64,000 nucleotides of DNA from Liopterus haemorrhoidalis. Lineage: Eukaryota > Arthropoda > Insecta > Coleoptera > Dytiscidae. This document shows positions 34,732 to 45,849 of the stretch, piece by piece. Position numbers and translations under genes: made by a program. Where the stretch lies: positions 70,553,869-70,617,868 of the forward strand of contig OZ020612.1 of assembly GCA_963971575.1 (NCBI GenBank). Reading direction: 5' to 3'. The notes beneath the pieces are model-generated. The model did not search any database. It saw only the letters and a program-made list of their open reading frames with translations, and was not told the origin of the DNA. Numbering within the stretch: position 1 is the first letter of the stretch; each line of letters begins with the position of its first letter.

Positions 34732-35066
34732 CCCTTTACTGCATGAATTTTTATTTTTGGCTGAAATAATTCATGGGCATTAGGAATTGGTTCTTATTAA
34801 TATAAAAATTAATATAAAAAAATATATTTAAAATATTAATTATTATTTTTATGAAAAAATAAGAATTAAAATAATAATGTAGGGTTTGTGCCATACATGG
34901 AACATTATGATTCTACAATATGTTACAAAAGAAAATGATTCCGTATTATTTTCTCGTCAATTGGTAGGTGTTCTTCATTAGGGATTAAAAGCAGTCGCCC
35001 TCGAATTTTTGAAATAAAAGGTCGTATCTTCTAGTTGTCCTTTCTCAATAAATTCAGAGTTATTCA
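34732..35066 (-). mobile_element. piggyBac-type relic, copy 1 (truncated)
   Basis: One end (TTAA then CCCTTTACTGCATGAATT) and the following ~330 bp match, in opposite orientation, the copies at 45320 and 62263. The other terminus is missing; homology stops near 35066 inside the region corresponding to the transposase remnant. In Msp300 intron 4. Confidence 0.7.
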
Positions 35067-36974
35067 TTTAACCTAACCTTATTATTAAACATTCGTTATT
35101 ATTAATTTGATTGGTCATGAAGGCCTAGAGCGGATAGCCCTTTTTACCAGTCTATTAAACCAACCTAATAAATTAGTTACGGATAGTATTTTGTATAACT
35201 GTTTTAATTAATTTTAGCAATCTGATTTTTTGTTATCATTTGTAATTTTTTTGCTTCCAAATTTGCTCTCCAAAAATTGTACGGCTGCGCTAAAAATAAA
35301 TAAATGAGAATGGTTCGTGTTTTATACTAAATCTTACACACTATGACCCACACTGTGTATGTAAAATAAAATATTAAATATATAATTTTATATTCTACGT
35401 AGCGTATTATTTTAGAGTTTTATTTTATTTTCTTGAAAAAAATGTGCATGTTTATCAACTGTATCTCTAATCCTTATCATTCTGTACTCTAAATTACTCG
35501 CGCAGTTATTTTCAGAAATATACGCGCAATGCATTTTTTTAATAAACCTCTGTTCTTCGTTTCACTATGGCGTGGCCTGTGTTTTTACAACTAATGCAGT
35601 GCTATTTTATAATAATAAGCCAAATTTAATACTTTTAAGCAATTTTTGATCAATGTTACTACATACTCACCATTGAAAATCCAAAATCCTTGTGGTTTCG
35701 TAGCTTGTGACAAATAAATTGAATTATAGTGCACTACAAGCAGTGGTATATGGCTTCAATACAAATTACACCAGTCATAAGCTTATTAATTTATTAATTA
35801 GTTACTAGATAGTCAAGTAGCCTAAGAAATACAACGCTACCTATTCAAATTTACTTACTGGATAATATTGTCAAATATATTATTAGGTGCAAATTTACTC
35901 AGTATTTATTAAATTATGGGGACTCTAATATTTTAAATACTAAAAATGATTTTATAGTTTTGTTTACATACTTAAACACACAGGCTATTCCAAGAGAAAT
36001 CTCCCAAACTTCAAGGGTTGTTCCTCCATTAATTTTAATCAAAAATGTGATCAACATAGCCGATTTGAAAAAGTTAGTTTCCACTACTGCGTCGTGCATT
36101 TTGCGTGTCGGGTTTCTATTGGTTGTTTTGAAATATCTTGATTTGGCGCAAATTTATCTGCATCGACGCAGAAAGTTGGACAATGCTGAACATTTTGCAA
36201 CGATTTGAAAAGACAATTGTGTTTTAGAAAGAAACAGACAGATTTTGGTTATCGTAGCGTAAGCAAAAGTGTCTTAGAAAGCGACATGACAGCCTATTTA
36301 ACATTTAACGTATTTAATTTTAATAAAAAATTGGGCACTGTATTACGTTTCATAAATAAAAAACGTTATTTATGAAATGTCTTATGACATAGTAAGTATA
36401 CACCCTTGTAGAGTGGCACATTCCTCCTTAGACATGTAAATGAAAAAATATAAATCCGGAAAAAGCTGTCAATAAGTTAACAATGACGTAGTGGTAAAAT
36501 TGAAAATTTATTGTTTGAAGATTTTGCTTTACACCAAGTTTCACATATTTAACACGAACGTAAATTTTGAGTTTATGGATGTAAAACATGAAGGGAAACA
36601 AAAGAGATCCTACAAAAACCAGGTCTTTGTAAATAAGTACCTTCAATAAACACCTAGAAGACGAGAGAGGAGCTAAACGAGGTTTATGGAATAAATTACA
36701 AGTCTGTCTCTTACCAACAACTCTGTCATTACCTTATATTATAAATTATTTAGAAAGAAATGTGTTGCAAAACATGTCATATTTGTCAACTTTTGTTCAA
36801 TTTCAGTATGTATTTATCAAAAGTATAAAATCATTTTTACTGCTCGAAAACTATTAAAGTGCACTATTAATCAATTAAATATTTGAGTGTATTTAACTTA
36901 AGGGCAATAGGTTAAAACCATGACACAGACATATATTAAGACATGTAGGTAAGTAGAGTTATAAGTAGACATAC
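35067..36974. other. Msp300 intron 4, remainder
   Basis: AT-rich intron with no gene or complete repeat I can name. Short open frames around 35914-36208 overlap on both strands and have no recognisable similarity. Elsewhere in the same intron, 34447-34460 (TGCGCCACTG) looks like a solitary hAT terminus. Confidence 0.5.
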
Positions 36975-37151
36975 TTGGAAGTAAAGAATGATGGTCCAAA
37001 TCAAGCCAAGGACGACCGGTGGTCTCCCGTCCACCAGGTCACTGGCGTTGATGTTAACCAGCTTGATCCTCTTGCTCGCCAGGAACTGTAAGGCGGTGTT
37101 GGCGTTGCTGAGGAAGTGAGGTCTTCGGAGAACTCGCCCTCTCTCCACGGG
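36975..37151 (-). CDS. Msp300: Msp300 exon 4: end of CH1 (residues 78-136)
   Basis: A 177-nt phase 0/0 exon. It encodes PVERGRVLRRPHFLSNANTA, continues ALQFLASKRIKLVNI and ends LGLIWTIILYFQ, the C-terminal actin-binding signature of CH1. It is distinctly GC-rich, as are exons 1 and 5, compared with the AT-rich rod exons; this may mean stronger codon selection on the actin-binding domain. The acceptor is TTTGCAG and the donor GTATGT. Confidence 0.95.
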
Positions 37152-37229
37152 CTGCAAAATATTTCATACATCATTCATAAAATATTAACACACAATGCTA
37201 CAAAATTTTAGATATACAGTTAACGTTAA

Positions 37230-37783
37230 AGCCGCATTCAGAGCTCTTTAAATTAAGAGGTTGTAGACTGTGCTTTGTTAGCTGTAAGTTATGTTTCTAT
37301 GCATTCTTTTTAACGTTGCACCGTTCACATCTGTTATCAATTAGTACGTTACGAATAGCCCTCCATCTGTGAATTTTGAAACCAACTATTTAGCTTCGTA
37401 AAATATTTTATATGTATTATCGTTCTTATAATTCTGTTGTCTTAGATTTTAACTACCTAATAACCTAAATTGATCATATTTACTGTCCGTCTTTGCAATT
37501 TTGAGCAAGACTTGTTAATGATGACATTATGTTAGGTTATGTAAAGGCATTCGATAACTACGGTGTCACTTACAGAATGCGATAACCAATGTGTTTATAT
37601 GTCTGTCTCATTAAAACATCTCACTAGTTATAAGTTTATAATTATGCACAATCCACAACAAACAGCGTATTAAATTTGGTCTAAACGGTTTCACGTCTTA
37701 CCATATGACAAACTTCTGGTGACAGTGAACAGTCCATAAGTTACAGTGCATAAGCTATTGATTTAAGAGCTCTGAATGCGGCT
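37230..37783. mobile_element. MITE with TAA duplication (PIF/Harbinger type) in intron 3
   Basis: TIRs AGCCGCATTCAGAGCTCTT and AAGAGCTCTGAATGCGGCT are perfect inverts. They are flanked by TAA at 37227-37229 and TAA at 37784-37786. The 554-bp element makes up most of the 723-nt intron between exons 3 and 4. Non-coding. A TTAA-type reading is possible because of the adjacent T/A bases. Confidence 0.82.
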
Positions 37784-37874
37784 TAACAAGAGGATACCTT
37801 ATACACCTATCTCGCACTAGGGAACCTATTATTTATTGATTTATTTTTATTATAACAAGAGTATATTTACTTAC

Positions 37875-37970
37875 CAATTTCTCTCCAGATAACACTTCCA
37901 ATAAAGCAAGTAACTTAGTGCCATCTTTCAGATCTTCAATCAAATTATCTATTCGCAACGGTGGAACTCG
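37875..37970 (-). CDS. Msp300: Msp300 exon 3: CH1 core (residues 46-77)
   Basis: A 96-nt phase 0/0 exon encoding RVPPLRIDNLIEDLKDGTKL and then LLALLEVLSGEKL. This is the second and third helix region of CH1, matching the KDGxxLxxLLEVLSG signature of actinin-type CH1 domains. The acceptor is TTCAG at 37971-37972 and the donor GTAAGT at 37874. The intron towards exon 4 holds one clean 554-bp MITE. Confidence 0.95.
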
Positions 37971-38061
37971 CTGAAAAATAAACAATTATTTTAATACAAT
38001 ATCTAAATACTACAATATATCCTACAGCTAATTTTTATTACAAAGAGTGAGGTTGTAAGTG

Positions 38062-38632
38062 TATTTTTATATACTTATATGTAACGTTTCCATGGTTATG
38101 ATAAATAATATCTCTGTTAGAAAATATTAGGCCAAGTTATTTCTACTCTGCTGCTACAGTCTGTTCCAAACGGTTAGGCGGAACTAAATGGGAATTTCGT
38201 TCTTTTAGGCTGTCACGAGAAGGGACCTTGCTTGGGTTATTTCATTTGTCATGTTGGAATGTCAAAATTTAAAATTCCAACAATGAAACCATGGAAACGA
38301 ATGACATATGTCAAAGCTTAATATTTTTTTTTTACTTATTTTATTGACAAAAAAATAAATAAATGGGAAATTTGTATTAAGAATGACACAAAAAATCAAA
38401 ATATAAAGAAAATGACATTTTAAAATGATATTAACCTTAACCAAAAAATGTTTATTGTAAGTATGATTTACAAAGCTTAAACAAAACGGTCGAAAAGCAC
38501 GATTTAAACGATGAAAGTAACTAGATTGCAAAATCTAGTTCCGCCTAACCGTTTGGAACAGACTGTAGAATGTATTTTATACAAGTATTTTGTGATGGCG
38601 GTCGGTCCTATGGTGGCCACAGCTGATTTTTT
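38062..38632. mobile_element. Family A repeat, right half, interrupted by a Tc1-like MITE
   Basis: Sequence from TACTTATATGTAACGTTTCC through CTCTGCTGCTA and on to GATGGCGGTCGGTCC then GGTGGCCACAGCTGATTTTT matches the right half of family A at 51780-51923 and, inverted, at 55551-55690. The MITE at 38157-38565 splits it exactly at a TA. Confidence 0.85.
38157..38565. mobile_element. Tc1/mariner-type MITE with ~30-bp perfect TIRs
   Basis: The ends CAGTCTGTTCCAAACGGTTA and TAACCGTTTGGAACAGACTG are perfect inverts over about 30 bp. TA flanks both sides (38155-38156 and 38566-38567). Other family A copies read CTGCTGCTAGAATG at this site, the uninterrupted target with one TA. The 409-bp element is non-coding; a degenerate relative lies at 18302. 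Confidence 0.92.
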
Positions 38633-38822
38633 GTTCTAGTTTCTAATTAATTAATTAATTAAATTAATAAAAGTACTACGAATATATGGTTTTCTTAATT
38701 TAAAAAAATATTAGTTCTTGTATAGTTAAATTATAATTTACAATCCAATATACAATAATTATAGGTAATATATAAATTAATAAAACATTTTTATTTTGAT
38801 GTTGATTTTTTTTTGCTTTATT

Positions 38823-39001
38823 ATCTGTCTCATTTTGTAATACTTAACTAACAAGGAAAGTTCATTTTTTATGTTGTATATTGACAATATATTTATAATA
38901 TTATCATAGTATTGGTTCACACGGATACGCCAAAGTCTGTTTACACCACAACAGTCACCAAAGTAACCAGATCTAGTTTCGTATTACAAATTGAGACGGA
39001 T
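38823..39001. mobile_element. Family D MITE, copy 1 (179 bp)
   Basis: TIRs ATCTGTCTCATTTTGTAATAC and the reverse complement of GTATTACAAATTGAGACGGAT bound 179 bp. A copy of the same length sits inside the family C element at 57145-57323. The flanks are T/A-rich (TTAT/TATAT), so the duplication length is ambiguous. Confidence 0.8.
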
Positions 39002-39196
39002 TATATCAATTGTTCTATCTTCAAATTAAAATTTCTTAATTAAGACCCTTACATTAATTATTTGTTAAAAAAATTAGTCATACTCTAAAGTTAACATGAT
39101 TTTACCATTTTAAGTAAAAAAAAAATGTAGTATACAAACAATATCACTCCTAACATTAAAGACTCATTTTCTCGAATTACTAAAAAGTGGACTTAA

Positions 39197-39958
39197 GGCG
39201 GCGCACAACCCTATAATCCTCAATAGTTTCTTATACAAAACTAATAATCGGAAATAAAATTAATAACAATCTATATATCAAAATTTGCAGCGAATTTTTA
39301 TCTATCTAATAGGATATTTTTAATTGTAGAAAAAACTGTTAGGTAGTTGTAAATAAGCAAATTGCATTATAGACGCCATATTGTAAACCAATCGACGCAT
39401 ATTTGCGTACGATGCGGCAAATTGTACCTAAAGCTTCATTCTACAAATATGATTCTAGCTATTTTGTTGTATTGTGAAAATTACTTATAGTTATTGTACT
39501 TGGTAATCTATTTTTGCCGCCCTCTTGAATCTGCCGCGGTTTTCAAAATTGGTGTTACGGGTAAAAATGATTTATTTTTCGTGAAGAATACGTGTACCAA
39601 GTGGCATTTTATTATCTTTAAGTATAATATTTTTCGACGAAGGCTCTAAACTATAAGTAATCAAGTCGAAAAAAAAAATTGACGTATTATTTGGACATTT
39701 CTACACAAAACTATATAAATATAAAAGTTATTCGAAACCCACAAATAGATTTAAAAAATTACAGAACAATATCGCTGATGTAAATTTTTAAGTTATTGAG
39801 CGATAATATTTTTACTATAAATGTTTCTACAATTAAAACTACCATATTAGATAGATACAAATTCGGTGCAAAATTTGATGTATAGGTTGATACTAATTTT
39901 ATTTCAGATTGTTAGTTTTGTATAGGACACTAGTAACCTCCGGGGGTTATACGCAGCC
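39197..39958. mobile_element. Element with ~125-bp TIRs flanked by TTAA
   Basis: The first ~125 bp (GGCGGCGCACAACCCTATAA ...) and the reverse complement of the last ~125 bp (... TATACGCAGCC) align with scattered mismatches, including a shared ATACAAAACTAA segment. TTAA is present at 39193-39196 and 39959-39962. The ~760-bp element is non-coding. The TTAA flank suggests piggyBac-type insertion; TAA (Harbinger) is the alternative. Confidence 0.75.
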
Positions 39959-40814
39959 TTAAAACATACCAATACTGGCTGACGATACCTCGATTTTTTA
40001 GGAAGAAAAACGTATAAAATCTACCTTCAGGGATAGAGTAGTATCCGTCAAAGGAAGCGACAACATTTTCCCGAACTTTCCGTGCCGCTTATGGGTAATT
40101 CTATTTTTCCTACATTTCGCGATTTTGAGTTTTACGCCATTTTATCATCCCAATGGATTTTCGCAAAACAAACCATATACTTAGCGAACTTGTTTATATA
40201 GTGTTTCAGCTAAGTTTTATTTTTGAGGGAGAGTTTTATTCTCAGAGTACACTGCAGCATTGGATACATACGTAAGTTGAGCCTGTCTTTCTAAAATATT
40301 TAACTCCATAAAGCTATTGTATATTTTAATAATGTGGAACATTTACGACTTTAACCTTCGCATAACTATTGCTGAATATTTAATGTTTGGCTGTGTTAAT
40401 TTGGCTTCAGTTTTATGTCATAATGTGATTATTTTAAAATGTCAAAAGTCCAATTGAAGACATTTGTGAACGGTGTGCTAGGCACCAAAGCTGGCTGCTA
40501 ATTATTGAGGCCGTGTTAATTTCTTAATTACAAAACTTTCTGACACAAATAAAACAACGTTGGCAAACTTCAGTTATTTATGGAAACAGTTTTTAAATAA
40601 ACTGCTTTATAAATAAATTTAATTTAATTGTTGAACGTCGAAAATAAAATGTAAGGAAATTAAAGTTTTTTTTATACTGGATAAATTTAGAAATACGGTA
40701 TACTTTCAACAGGGTCACTATACTCAATAATATGGAGAATCTTTAACAGTATAACGCACACAATGAAAGAAACAATATTTTGCTGTCGTCATGTAACCAT
40801 TTTACTTCCTTATT

Positions 40815-40880
40815 TTTAGGGTTTTGTAGGTATGATCTAAAAACCCTTATTTCGCTACTCACGTGTCTATCTATCTTAAT
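40815..40880 (-). mobile_element. Family B tail fragment
   Basis: TTTTTAGGGTTTTGTAGGTA followed by ACCCTT is the reverse complement of the terminal hairpin of the 32273 copy (33300-33335). Only the tail is present. Confidence 0.6.
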
Positions 40881-40900
40881 AATTTATAATTTAGACAGTA

Positions 40901-41186
40901 AAAAAAAAAATCAGCTGTGGCCACCACAGGACCGACCGCCATCATAAAGTGCTTGTATAAAATACATTCTAGCAGCAGACTAGAAATAACTTGGCCTAAT
41001 ATTTTCTAACAGAGATATTATTTACCATGACCATGGAAACGTTACATATAAGTATAAAAAATAGATACTTAAAAAAATTCGAAAATTTTTTCATCTTACT
41101 TTTTTTTTTTTCGTTTTCTCAAAAAATGTCTCAAATAAAAGTTGTTAGTAATTGCTTTTATAGCAACTTTTGTTAAATAAATTTTT
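40901..41186 (-). mobile_element. Family A, truncated inverted copy
   Basis: It runs A-run, TCAGCTGTGGCCACCACAGG, then ACCGACCGCCATC and TCTAACAGAGATATTA, colinear with 55551-55830. It stops near 41186, where a second copy begins head-to-head in the other orientation. Confidence 0.85.
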
Positions 41187-41722
41187 ACGGACCGCCAACA
41201 TATATAAGGGAGGTATTGTGATCATACCGATTTTGACATTTCGAAATTTTGATGGATCTCCACGAATTGAGGTCCCTACATAACGTTTTGACTATTTTTA
41301 GCATGATATCTGTCGGTCTGTCTGTCTGTCCGTCCGTCCGTCTGTGTGTCGGTCTGTCTGTCTGTCTGTCCGTCCGTCCGTCTGTGTGTCCGTCCGTCTG
41401 TCTGTGTACACGTGCAGAGCAAGTTTAGCTAAAAGTAATTTATGAAACTTCATATTTAAGCTTTTGACATCAATAGCACGAGTTGATCAACTGTAGGTAA
41501 AAATCGGTTGACTAGAAATGGGAGTTTACTCGTATCGATTTTAAGATTTTTGCGAATATTTAACAACAGAAAAATATTTCGAAAAAATGTATTTAACAAA
41601 AGTTGCTATAAAAGCAATAACTAACAACTTTTATTTGAGACATTTTTCGATAAAACGAAAAAAAAATTGAAAAATTTTTCCAATTTTTTTCCAAGTAGGT
41701 ATCTTTTTTCACACTTATTGTA
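41187..41722 (+). mobile_element. Family A, left part, ending ~30 bp from the Msp300 exon 2 donor
   Basis: It starts GGACCGCCAACATATATAAG, then the conserved CCACGAATTGAGGTCCCTAC, a TCTG/TCCG microsatellite (41309-41403), GTGTACACGTGCAGAGC and the AACAAAAGTTGCTATAAAAG segment. Homology fades at about 41722. Confidence 0.85.
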
Positions 41723-41752
41723 ATAAGTATAGTATTATTAAACATTACTTAC

Positions 41753-41814
41753 TTTCGATAGATATGAATTGATCCAATTTACAAAAGTCTTTTTCTGGAC
41801 ACGTTCTTGCTCAT
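41753..41814 (-). CDS. Msp300: Msp300 exon 2: start of first CH domain (residues 25-45)
   Basis: A 62-nt exon encoding DEQERVQKKTFVNWINSYLSK, the canonical first helix of a nesprin/spectrin-type actin-binding CH1 domain. The acceptor is TTTCAG after a T-run and the donor is GTAAGT at 41752. It enters with a split Asp codon and leaves in phase 0. Repeat family A ends about 30 bp past the donor (near 41722), so intron 2 begins almost at once with transposon sequence. The motif is so characteristic that the call is firm despite the short length. Confidence 0.93.
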
Positions 41815-41999
41815 CTGAAACAAAAAAAAAAAATATTTGAGAAACTAAAAAAGTAAAATTTTGTTTATTTTATCCATTTATCTTGTATCTTTGATTTTCC
41901 TGTTACCACAAAATAATTTTATTCAAATTTAATAATATGGAATCATCATTAAAAGTTACAAATTGTTGAAATCGCATGACAATTCCTTTACATTCCGGA

Positions 42000-43500
42000 A
42001 TATAAAATGTTTTCAATATATGTCAGAAGGGACTTGTATGGGGGTAGGAACATAATTTATCCATAATGACAGAAGAAAACATCCCATTGTCTTGGTTTGT
42101 ACGTGGTGGCACGCACGATACAACCAGAAGCGTGTCTTACTTCCGTTTCTCCCATCTGATATTATGGGATATCTACAGAATCGAGAACAATTTTGGGATA
42201 TTGCGGAAATATTTAAATATTATAACCCTTCAAAGATTAAATAACTTTTATGAATATTGATGGTATCTACAATAAGACAAAAATATTCTATTTCGATAGA
42301 AAGAAACAAGCAAAAAAATGCATGCAAAGGGTGAGTCAGACTTTTCAGGATTTCGTGAGTATCTAGTAAAATACTGTAAGACCGATACAAATAAATCATT
42401 TAAAAAAAACAATTCACAACCGATAATTAAAGTATTAAGAGCTTTAACTTTAAGCCGCACCTTTTTTTTAGGTCTTTTTTTTACCTTTTTTTTAGGTCTT
42501 TAGTAAATTTTATTTAAAAATATAAATTTTGAAGGTCAATTGTTAAACTTAACAAAACCTACGTCATCAAGACGGCACTGAACCATCAACTGATTGTAAC
42601 GGACAACAAAGTTTATATTATTATAATTTATTGTTTAATGTATTCTCTATCTCCGAAAGACTGATAGTAATATAATTTATTATTTGTACAAAGTTATTGT
42701 ATTATCACACAGAAGCGGTAAAACAAAAGCGACAAAATATGAATATTTCGAAACGAAATATTGTTAAAAACAACCGAGTGTGCCGCACATAGTATATGGG
42801 AATACGAACTAGGATTAAACACAATAGGCCATAAAAATTGGACCATAAAATTTTGAGGAAAAATATGGTCACAGGGGTGTGTTTAATGATATGATAAATA
42901 AGGTCACAGGCGTGCGTTTAATAAAATAATAAATAGTAATATAGAAATACACAAAACCAATTTAAACGTGTTTAAAATGTGCACGCCACTGGTAACTGCC
43001 TGAAAAAATTATTTATTACTATCAGGCTTTCAGAGATAGAGTATAACTTATAACTAATATTCTAATTATAAATATGGGCTGTGTAAATCGCAAATAGTCA
43101 TTGTTGATATTTTCCTTTATTCCAAAATCGTGTAAAAGTATATCCATTGGACATAAAACATAAAAATTAAAAAAAAAAAAACGGAGAAGAAAACAGAGAA
43201 TAGGCCGACAAAGAGGAAGAGAAATAGAGAGAGAGAGAGAGAAATAGATCAATATAAAAGATTCGGATTACTATTATGTATTGAAATTTTGTTGAATATC
43301 TGTCCAAGACATGTGACCTGATTACATTTAATGATAACAGGATGTTAAAATTGTGTAATGAATGTTAAAAAGTGCATAAAATATGTACTATCTTCCCAAT
43401 TAGTCAAAAGTGTTATCTTCAATAAACAAAAAATTATATTTACATATGCATAAGGTCAAGCAGGTTATAATTAAAAGACAAATATTTTTTAATCACACAT
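42000..43500. other. Msp300 intron 1, part with no recognised element
   Basis: AT-rich. There is a two-copy ~38-bp tandem (GGTCACAGGGGTGTGTTTAA / GGTCACAGGCGTGCGTTTAA) near 42865-42940 and a short GA tract at 43222-43243. Small open frames have no recognisable similarity. Confidence 0.5.
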
Positions 43501-43639
43501 TTAAATATCAAGGATTTTTTCAAGAGCATTTTTAAGTCACATAAGATGTTCTCAATTTTTGCAAGTGGTTTTTACTGGCACTTGCAAAAATTAAAAGTTA
43601 CATTTAAAATTTTACAAAAGAAATGTATAGACATGTGGA

Positions 43640-44100
43640 GAAGAAGAGAACTGTGAAGAGAAAATTTTCAAAATTCTGAAATTTACTAAAATTTTCAAAT
43701 TTTATGAATCTTATCTTAAAAACTAAAAAAGATAGAGGCCTGCGGTTTACATTTTTGAACTTCTTATGCCAAAATTAGTCTATTGACACATTTTGGATTA
43801 AATCTGAAAAATTTTAGTTTTTTTGTAAAATCTCATATTTCTGATAATTTTTTGAAAAATAAAAATAATCTTAACTCAAAAACGGTAAAAGATAAAAACC
43901 TCCGGTTTCAAAATTTGTAATTCTCGTATCTTGTTTAGTCTAGAAAAAAATTAGGGTCATGATTGTCCAACGGATGGAGTCTCTGGAAATGCCAAAGCAA
44001 AACTACTGAAAATGATCATAAATTGAAAAAATCGTAAGGGGTATACCTTTAAAAAATCAGTACTATTTTTTTAAATTAAAATACAAAAAAATAAATGTCT
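43640..44100. repeat. Degenerate ~165-180-bp satellite, locus 1
   Basis: Two or three diverged units share AAACTAAAAAAGATAGAGGC / AAACGGTAAAAGATAAAAAC, followed by C-T-x-CGGTTT and TTTAGTCTA. The spacing between the CGG cores is about 165 bp. Related units occur in opposite orientation at 49400-50090. Confidence 0.5.
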
Positions 44101-45319
44101 CAAATTTGTTTCTATGGTGTATTTTGGGCCGTAGATCTAAAAAAATGTGTCTGTTTTGAGCGATTGTGTGGATGGAAATGTGGGGATGGAGAGAACTGAG
44201 CATTTGTTAAAAAAATGGGAAAAATATAGAAGGAAGTAGAGAAAAAGTAATGAAGAAATCAGAAACAGGGCAATGGATGAAAGAAGTTCTAGAAAGAAGA
44301 AAACAACTGGAGAAAAGACATGGAGATGGGAATAAAATAATTAATTTGTAAATACAGTTTAGACAATTTTTTGACAATTTAATTTAAATATATTGTAGAT
44401 TTCAAGTTGAAAGCCAGGAAATAAATAAAATTTACTGCTATTTTAATTACAAATCATTTAATATGACTTTGACCATTATATGGAATATAATGTCAGCCGA
44501 AATTTAGAAGTGAGGACCTTTTTTTCTGTTTTAGGTCTTCACTTGAAATTTTGCCCTGTCTGGGGGCGCTCCATTAAATATTAAAATACGGGCGCTAAAG
44601 ACCCTCGCTCCGGTCCTGTTTGTAATAGCCGAATGCATCATTGGACCCTACTTTCGCATTAAATTAAATTGGGAAATGTTATATTAACCTAATGGTTCAT
44701 TTAAGACAGCTTTAAAATAAATACGAAAATCTAGTGAAATAAATGACATCATTTTGAATATTAATAAAACAAATTTAATTTATATAAATACCGTCTGATG
44801 TCTACTAAATGTCATAATGATGCGATGTTCCGACATGCGAGTAAATGACAAACTACCCTGACTGCAGGACGCACGGAATACTGGTATCAAATCAGGGACT
44901 CACAGTCACGAAACCTGTATTGAAAGCTGCATTTCTGCACGACAATATCAGGTTAATAGGAATTTCAAAATTGAGAAATTCATTTAGTATGTTCAATCTT
45001 GTTTTGATGCGTGTGAAAAATGAAAGATTATTTTTAGTCCCAATTTTTTTTTTTTTTAGATTATTCTGGTATAAAGAATCATTCACATTTTTTGAAGAAT
45101 TTGTATTATATCCAGAAACTCCCTACTTGCACTCCGTCCCCATTGTATGATAATATTATTAAAATCTAAATTAAATTTAAAATGTAAATATAACATGTAA
45201 TTATATTCCAATCCAATCAGCAAGCAGTTTAGCAGGTGCATTTGTTTACCGACAAGTTAAAACGAATAATATTCTAATCTAAAAGGAGATATTTTTCATT
45301 ATAACCACAGTTATTTTAA

Positions 45320-45840
45320 CCCTTTACCGCATAGTGTGCCATATATGGCACATTCAGATTTTTATTTTTTATTTTACTTTTAAAACTGAATCAGAACGTT
45401 ACTTCATGAATGTTCATATTTTCCAGATACACAGCAATGGATCCTGCAGTATCTCAAGTAATGGGCTGCAATAGATTTGAGGATATCAAGCGGAATTTGC
45501 ACTTCAATGAAAACTCTGAATTTACTGAGAAATGACAACTAGAATATAAGACCTTTTCTTTCAAAAATTCGAGGGCGACTGCTTTTAATCCCTAATGAAG
45601 AACACCTAGCAATTGACGAGCAAATAATACGGAATCATTTTCTTTTGTAACATAATGTAGAATCATAATGTTCCATGTATGGTACAAACCCTAAATTATT
45701 ATTTTAATTATTATTTTTTCATAAAAATAATAATTAATATTTTAAATATATTTTTTTAATTAATTTTTCTATCAATAAGAACCAATTCCTAATGCACATG
45801 AATTATTTCAGCCAAAAATAAAAATTAATGCAGTAAAGGG
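45320..45840 (+). mobile_element. piggyBac-type element, copy 2, internally deleted
   Basis: Ends CCCTTTACCGCATAGTGTGC and ATGCAGTAAAGGG, flanked by TTAA (45316-45319) and ATAA (45841-45844, one change). A short frame beginning MDPAVSQVMGCNRFEDIKRN, then LHFNEN, matches the "M.r.RFe.i.r.lHFnDN" segment of piggyBac transposases; it stops soon after. It lies in Msp300 intron 1 and cannot encode a transposase. Confidence 0.8.
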
Positions 45841-45849
45841 ATAACCATC

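Noticed and set aside
16397..37783. The two TAA-flanked MITEs (16397-16950 and 37230-37783) as one family, since both are 554 bp
   Set aside because: Their terminal repeats and interiors are unrelated; the equal length is coincidence.
44155..44345. C-terminal end of a LINE reverse transcriptase
   Set aside because: Charged Lys/Glu-rich peptide (KKSETGQWMKEVLERRKQ) is suggestive, but frames are broken and no reverse-transcriptase motif is present.
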